Positions 38,112 through 40,017 of a DNA stretch of 40,017 nucleotides are shown in pieces; the stretch's first letter is position 1, and each line of letters begins with the position of its first letter. This DNA is from Deinococcus fonticola (GTDB lineage: Bacteria; Deinococcota; Deinococci; Deinococcales; Deinococcaceae). Below the pieces are notes generated by a model, which saw nothing but the letters and a program-made list of their open reading frames with translations, had not been told where the DNA came from and did not search any database. Where the stretch lies: positions 1-40,017 of the forward strand of contig NZ_SMMH01000033.1 of NCBI RefSeq assembly GCF_004634215.1. The letters run 5' to 3'. The position numbers and the translations under genes are program-made.

Positions 38112-38978
38112 ATGAATATCAGGCAAGCTATAGAGGCGTTCCAGTTGGAACATAAAGCGCGTGGTAGTCGTCCCAGAACGGTGGAATGGCATGGGGAAGT
38201 GCTGGGAATCCTGCTGAGACCCATGCTGGACGCTGAGGTTTCAACGCTGGACGTGTTCAAGGTGAACGAGGTACTGAACAGGGACGTGAAACCTAATACC
38301 CTCGCCAACTACGAAAGGTCATTACGGGCGTTCACCAACTGGCTTATTGGCGTGGAAGTCCTTCAACGCGACCCGTTCAAGGGCAAGAAACGCGTCAAAC
38401 AGGTGTTTGAAGCCAAGCGCACCCTTTCCCACGTTGAAATTCAGGCACTTTTCAGGGAAGTGAAGGCCATTCCCCGGTGTCAGTCTCGCAACATGGCGCT
38501 TCTCGCGTTGTTCCTCGACACGGGCTTACGCGCTGCTGAGGTTGCCCGTCTGAGGCTTTCTGACGTGGATTGGGACACGGGAACCCTGAAAGTGGACGGT
38601 AAAACCGGGCCGGGAACAGTGGCATTTGGCAGGCAGACGCACAAGCTGTTAAGGCGATACGTCACCCATGCCCGGAAGTCCCTTGACCCTCACCTGTTTG
38701 TCTTTGACGGCAATCCTGTGACCTCTGCCAGCCTCAGCCGATGGGCGAAACGCCTGGGCCAACGCGCCGGGTTAGGCGATGACGTTGGGTGCCACACCTT
38801 CCGGCGCACCTTCGCCACGTTGTGCATTTCCAACGGAATGGACTTCTACAGTCTCCAACGGGCGATGCGCCACAGCACGCCAGCCATGACGCAGCGTTAC
38901 ATCAACCTCGACTTCTCGCACGTCCGGCGTCAGATTGACCGTGCTGGCCCGTTGGCAGGGCTTGTCCTGCCGGACTGA
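38112..38978 (+). CDS. Tyrosine recombinase (phage/XerD-like integrase)
   Basis: A 288-aa site-specific recombinase. The N-terminal core-binding SAM-like domain (about 1-90) is followed by the catalytic domain with all expected residues: Arg140 in TGLRAAEVARL, Lys164, His228 and Arg231 in CHTFRRTF, His254 in MRHSTPAMT, and nucleophile Tyr263 in QRYI. It appears fully active. AGGGGG lies 5 nt before ATG 38112. The gene starts about 95 bp after tRNA-Val, the classic placement for an element integrated at a tRNA 3' end. A replicon-bound Xer role is less likely given this position and the cargo downstream. Confidence 0.92.
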   Translation: MNIRQAIEAFQLEHKARGSRPRTVEWHGEVLGILLRPMLDAEVSTLDVFKVNEVLNRDVKPNTLANYERSLRAFTNWLIGVEVLQRDPFKGKKRVKQVFEAKRTLSHVEIQALFREVKAIPRCQSRNMALLALFLDTGLRAAEVARLRLSDVDWDTGTLKVDGKTGPGTVAFGRQTHKLLRRYVTHARKSLDPHLFVFDGNPVTSASLSRWAKRLGQRAGLGDDVGCHTFRRTFATLCISNGMDFYSLQRAMRHSTPAMTQRYINLDFSHVRRQIDRAGPLAGLVLPD

Positions 38979-39019
38979 GAAGGGTTGAATAATCGTGATA
39001 GACCTTTCTTATGCGATAG

Positions 39020-39235
39020 ATAACATCACATACTAAAAAGTCTACAAAGTCCTCGCCAGCAAAGGAAAATTATCAGTTCCTCGCCCGGTTCAGTACCAGG
39101 GACGCCCAACGCCTAGAAGAACTGGCGACATTGACTGAAGCGCCGAAATCGGATGTGCTGCGTGAAGCTGTCCGGCGTTACCACAAACAAGTGACCGGGC
39201 AAGATACGCTGAGGACAACCCATGAACCCGAATGA
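39020..39235 (+). CDS. Ribbon-helix-helix protein frame without a standard start codon
   Basis: Open from a TAG at 39017-39019 to TGA 39233-39235, about 71 codons, with no ATG, GTG or TTG before the conserved core. Translation reads FLARFSTRDAQRLEELATLTEAP then KSDVLREAVRRYHKQVTGQ, a clear MetJ/Arc-type ribbon-helix-helix. It may use a non-canonical start such as the ATA at 39020, or a 5' mutation may have removed the start. TTGAAT (38986-38991) and TTATGC (39009-39014) form a candidate promoter with a 17-bp spacer. Its end overlaps the next gene by 14 nt. The start coordinate is the frame limit, not an assigned start. Confidence 0.5.
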   Translation: MTSHTKKSTKSSPAKENYQFLARFSTRDAQRLEELATLTEAPKSDVLREAVRRYHKQVTGQDTLRTTHEPE

Positions 39236-39752
39236 TGACCAGTTCAGTAAAATTCAGGAACAGTTGAGAGACGGCATCATTCGGGATAACGCAGACGACT
39301 TCCTCAGCTTGCGAGACTTCAGCACACAGCCACAGCCCAGGCACGTCCGGCACAGAATGACCGGGCAACAAAGGAATGACGCTGAAGCGTCCTACATGGC
39401 AACCATCATGAAAACTTTGCTGGATGCCCAGAAGCACGGGAATCAGGACAAAACAAAGACCATTCTTCAAACGACAACCCGCTATTTGACTGAACTTGAA
39501 GGCCAGTTGCACCCCGTTGGAAGACCTTACCTAGTTGCTGGAATTGAACACACAGCTTCAGGAACACCACGCACAACCACAGAAAGCCTTGAGGTTGCTG
39601 CTGAAAACTTCCGGCGTGCCGTTGTCGCTGGCAGACTTGACCACGCCAGGGCGTACCTTCAGGCTGTTTCAACGCTGCTGGATAAGCAGAACCAGAACAG
39701 GGCCAGAATGCGAAAGGCGGCGCAAAAGCGCCGGAAGCCCAACGAGGGGTGA
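39222..39752 (+). CDS. Unknown 176-aa cargo protein of the integrated element
   Basis: No family is recognised. The protein is hydrophilic and mostly helical: an acidic/Asn-rich start (MNPNDDQFSKIQEQLRDGI), a middle YMATIMKTLLDAQKHGNQDKTKTILQ, then FRRAVVAGRLDHARAYLQAVSTLL and a very basic end (NRARMRKAAQKRRKPNEG). It begins inside the RHH frame (14-nt overlap) and ends 2 nt before the next RHH frame, so the three look like one coupled unit, reminiscent of small plasmid/element maintenance operons. Codon use is less GC-biased than in the core genes, consistent with acquisition. Confidence 0.6.
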   Translation: MNPNDDQFSKIQEQLRDGIIRDNADDFLSLRDFSTQPQPRHVRHRMTGQQRNDAEASYMATIMKTLLDAQKHGNQDKTKTILQTTTRYLTELEGQLHPVGRPYLVAGIEHTASGTPRTTTESLEVAAENFRRAVVAGRLDHARAYLQAVSTLLDKQNQNRARMRKAAQKRRKPNEG

Positions 39753-39754
39753 AT

Positions 39755-39907
39755 ATGCGCCGGAAATCAGTCCACATTTCTATTCGACTGGAACGTGAAA
39801 CGCTTGACCTACTGTAGATGGTTGCCTTGCGCGAAGGCAGAAGCGTAAGCGCCATTGTCAGGGAGTCAGTCAAGCGCCTCAGCATTGAACGTGGAGTGAA
39901 CCCCTGA
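39755..39907 (+). pseudogene. RHH (CopG-like) gene interrupted by an amber codon
   Basis: ATG 39755 opens a frame reading MRRKSVHISIRLERETLDLL, then TAG (39815-39817), then MVALREGRSVSAIVRESVKRL to TGA 39905-39907. Beta-strand, helix A and helix B of one ribbon-helix-helix lie on the two sides of the stop in the same frame. It is either a recent nonsense mutation, stop readthrough, or re-initiation at the ATG directly after the TAG. GAGGGG lies 6 nt before the first ATG. Confidence 0.65.
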
Positions 39908-39980
39908 ACGCGGACAGAGGAGCAAGGGATGTCGCCCCGGTCAGCCCGTAGGCTGATCAGCAGATGGAGGGAGACGGACA

Positions 39981-40017
39981 ATGCCCGGACGAATGCACAG
40001 CCGCGAATTCAAGCTCG
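39981..40017 (+). mobile_element. Probable transposase start (window edge)
   Basis: ATG 39981, preceded by GGAGGGAG, opens a frame MPGRMHSREFKL that runs off the window. The RxxYS/HSREFKL-type beginning is typical of IS3/IS66-like orfA helix-turn-helix proteins. Only 12 residues are visible, so this is tentative. Confidence 0.35.

Overview
The window is a GC-rich chromosomal segment of a Deinococcus species. This rests on several independent signs. There is an RqkA-type Ser/Thr kinase with a PQQ-repeat propeller whose length and key residues match the D. radiodurans protein. There is a clpP-clpX-lon cluster. Many genes carry a TANNNT -10 box only 6-7 nt before the start codon, the leaderless-mRNA layout known from deinococci. 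The core is ordinary chromosome; both edges carry mobile DNA.

Layout. 1-180 is the 3' end of an IS630-type transposase. 180-5253 holds a secreted CAP lipoprotein, a MOSC protein, RNase HII, a small CPYCG protein and a penicillin-acylase-family hydrolase. 5429-9931 is the proteolysis block clpP-clpX-lon, with a perfect HspR-type inverted repeat inside the last codons of clpX. 9973-18858 holds an MFS transporter, a 593-aa orphan, tatA, rqkA, a SlyD-like FKBP, a second CAP protein and moeA. 18923-25604 holds an RsuA-family rRNA pseudouridine synthase, a small membrane protein, truB, an isochorismatase-fold pseudoenzyme overlapping an M42 peptidase, fabI, a DUF697-like protein and a triple-META protein. 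25726-31629 holds a stand-alone B12-binding protein, PEP carboxylase, a YmdB-like phosphoesterase, terC behind a yybP-ykoY (Mn2+) riboswitch, and an Fe-S endonuclease III homologue.

31691-34691 looks like a self-regulated exporter operon: a four-helix membrane protein, an XRE regulator and NatAB-like ABC genes, driven by a near-consensus promoter overlapped by inverted repeats. 34940-37588 (minus strand) runs glgA, a 127-aa protein, a 65-aa protein and a DJ-1/PfpI-fold protein lacking the usual Cys; the last three overlap one another.

37779-38073 is a two-tRNA operon (CAT and Val-CAC anticodons). A complete tyrosine recombinase gene starts about 95 bp past tRNA-Val, as expected for an integrative element using the tRNA 3' end. 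Its cargo here comprises a ribbon-helix-helix (RHH) frame without a standard start codon, an unknown 176-aa protein, and a second RHH gene interrupted by an amber codon. A probable transposase start lies at the right edge.

No wholly new machinery is proven. The most promising signals are the HspR-like operator in clpX, the Mn riboswitch, the pervasive leaderless signals, the XRE-NatAB operon and the non-canonical RHH genes at the integrase.
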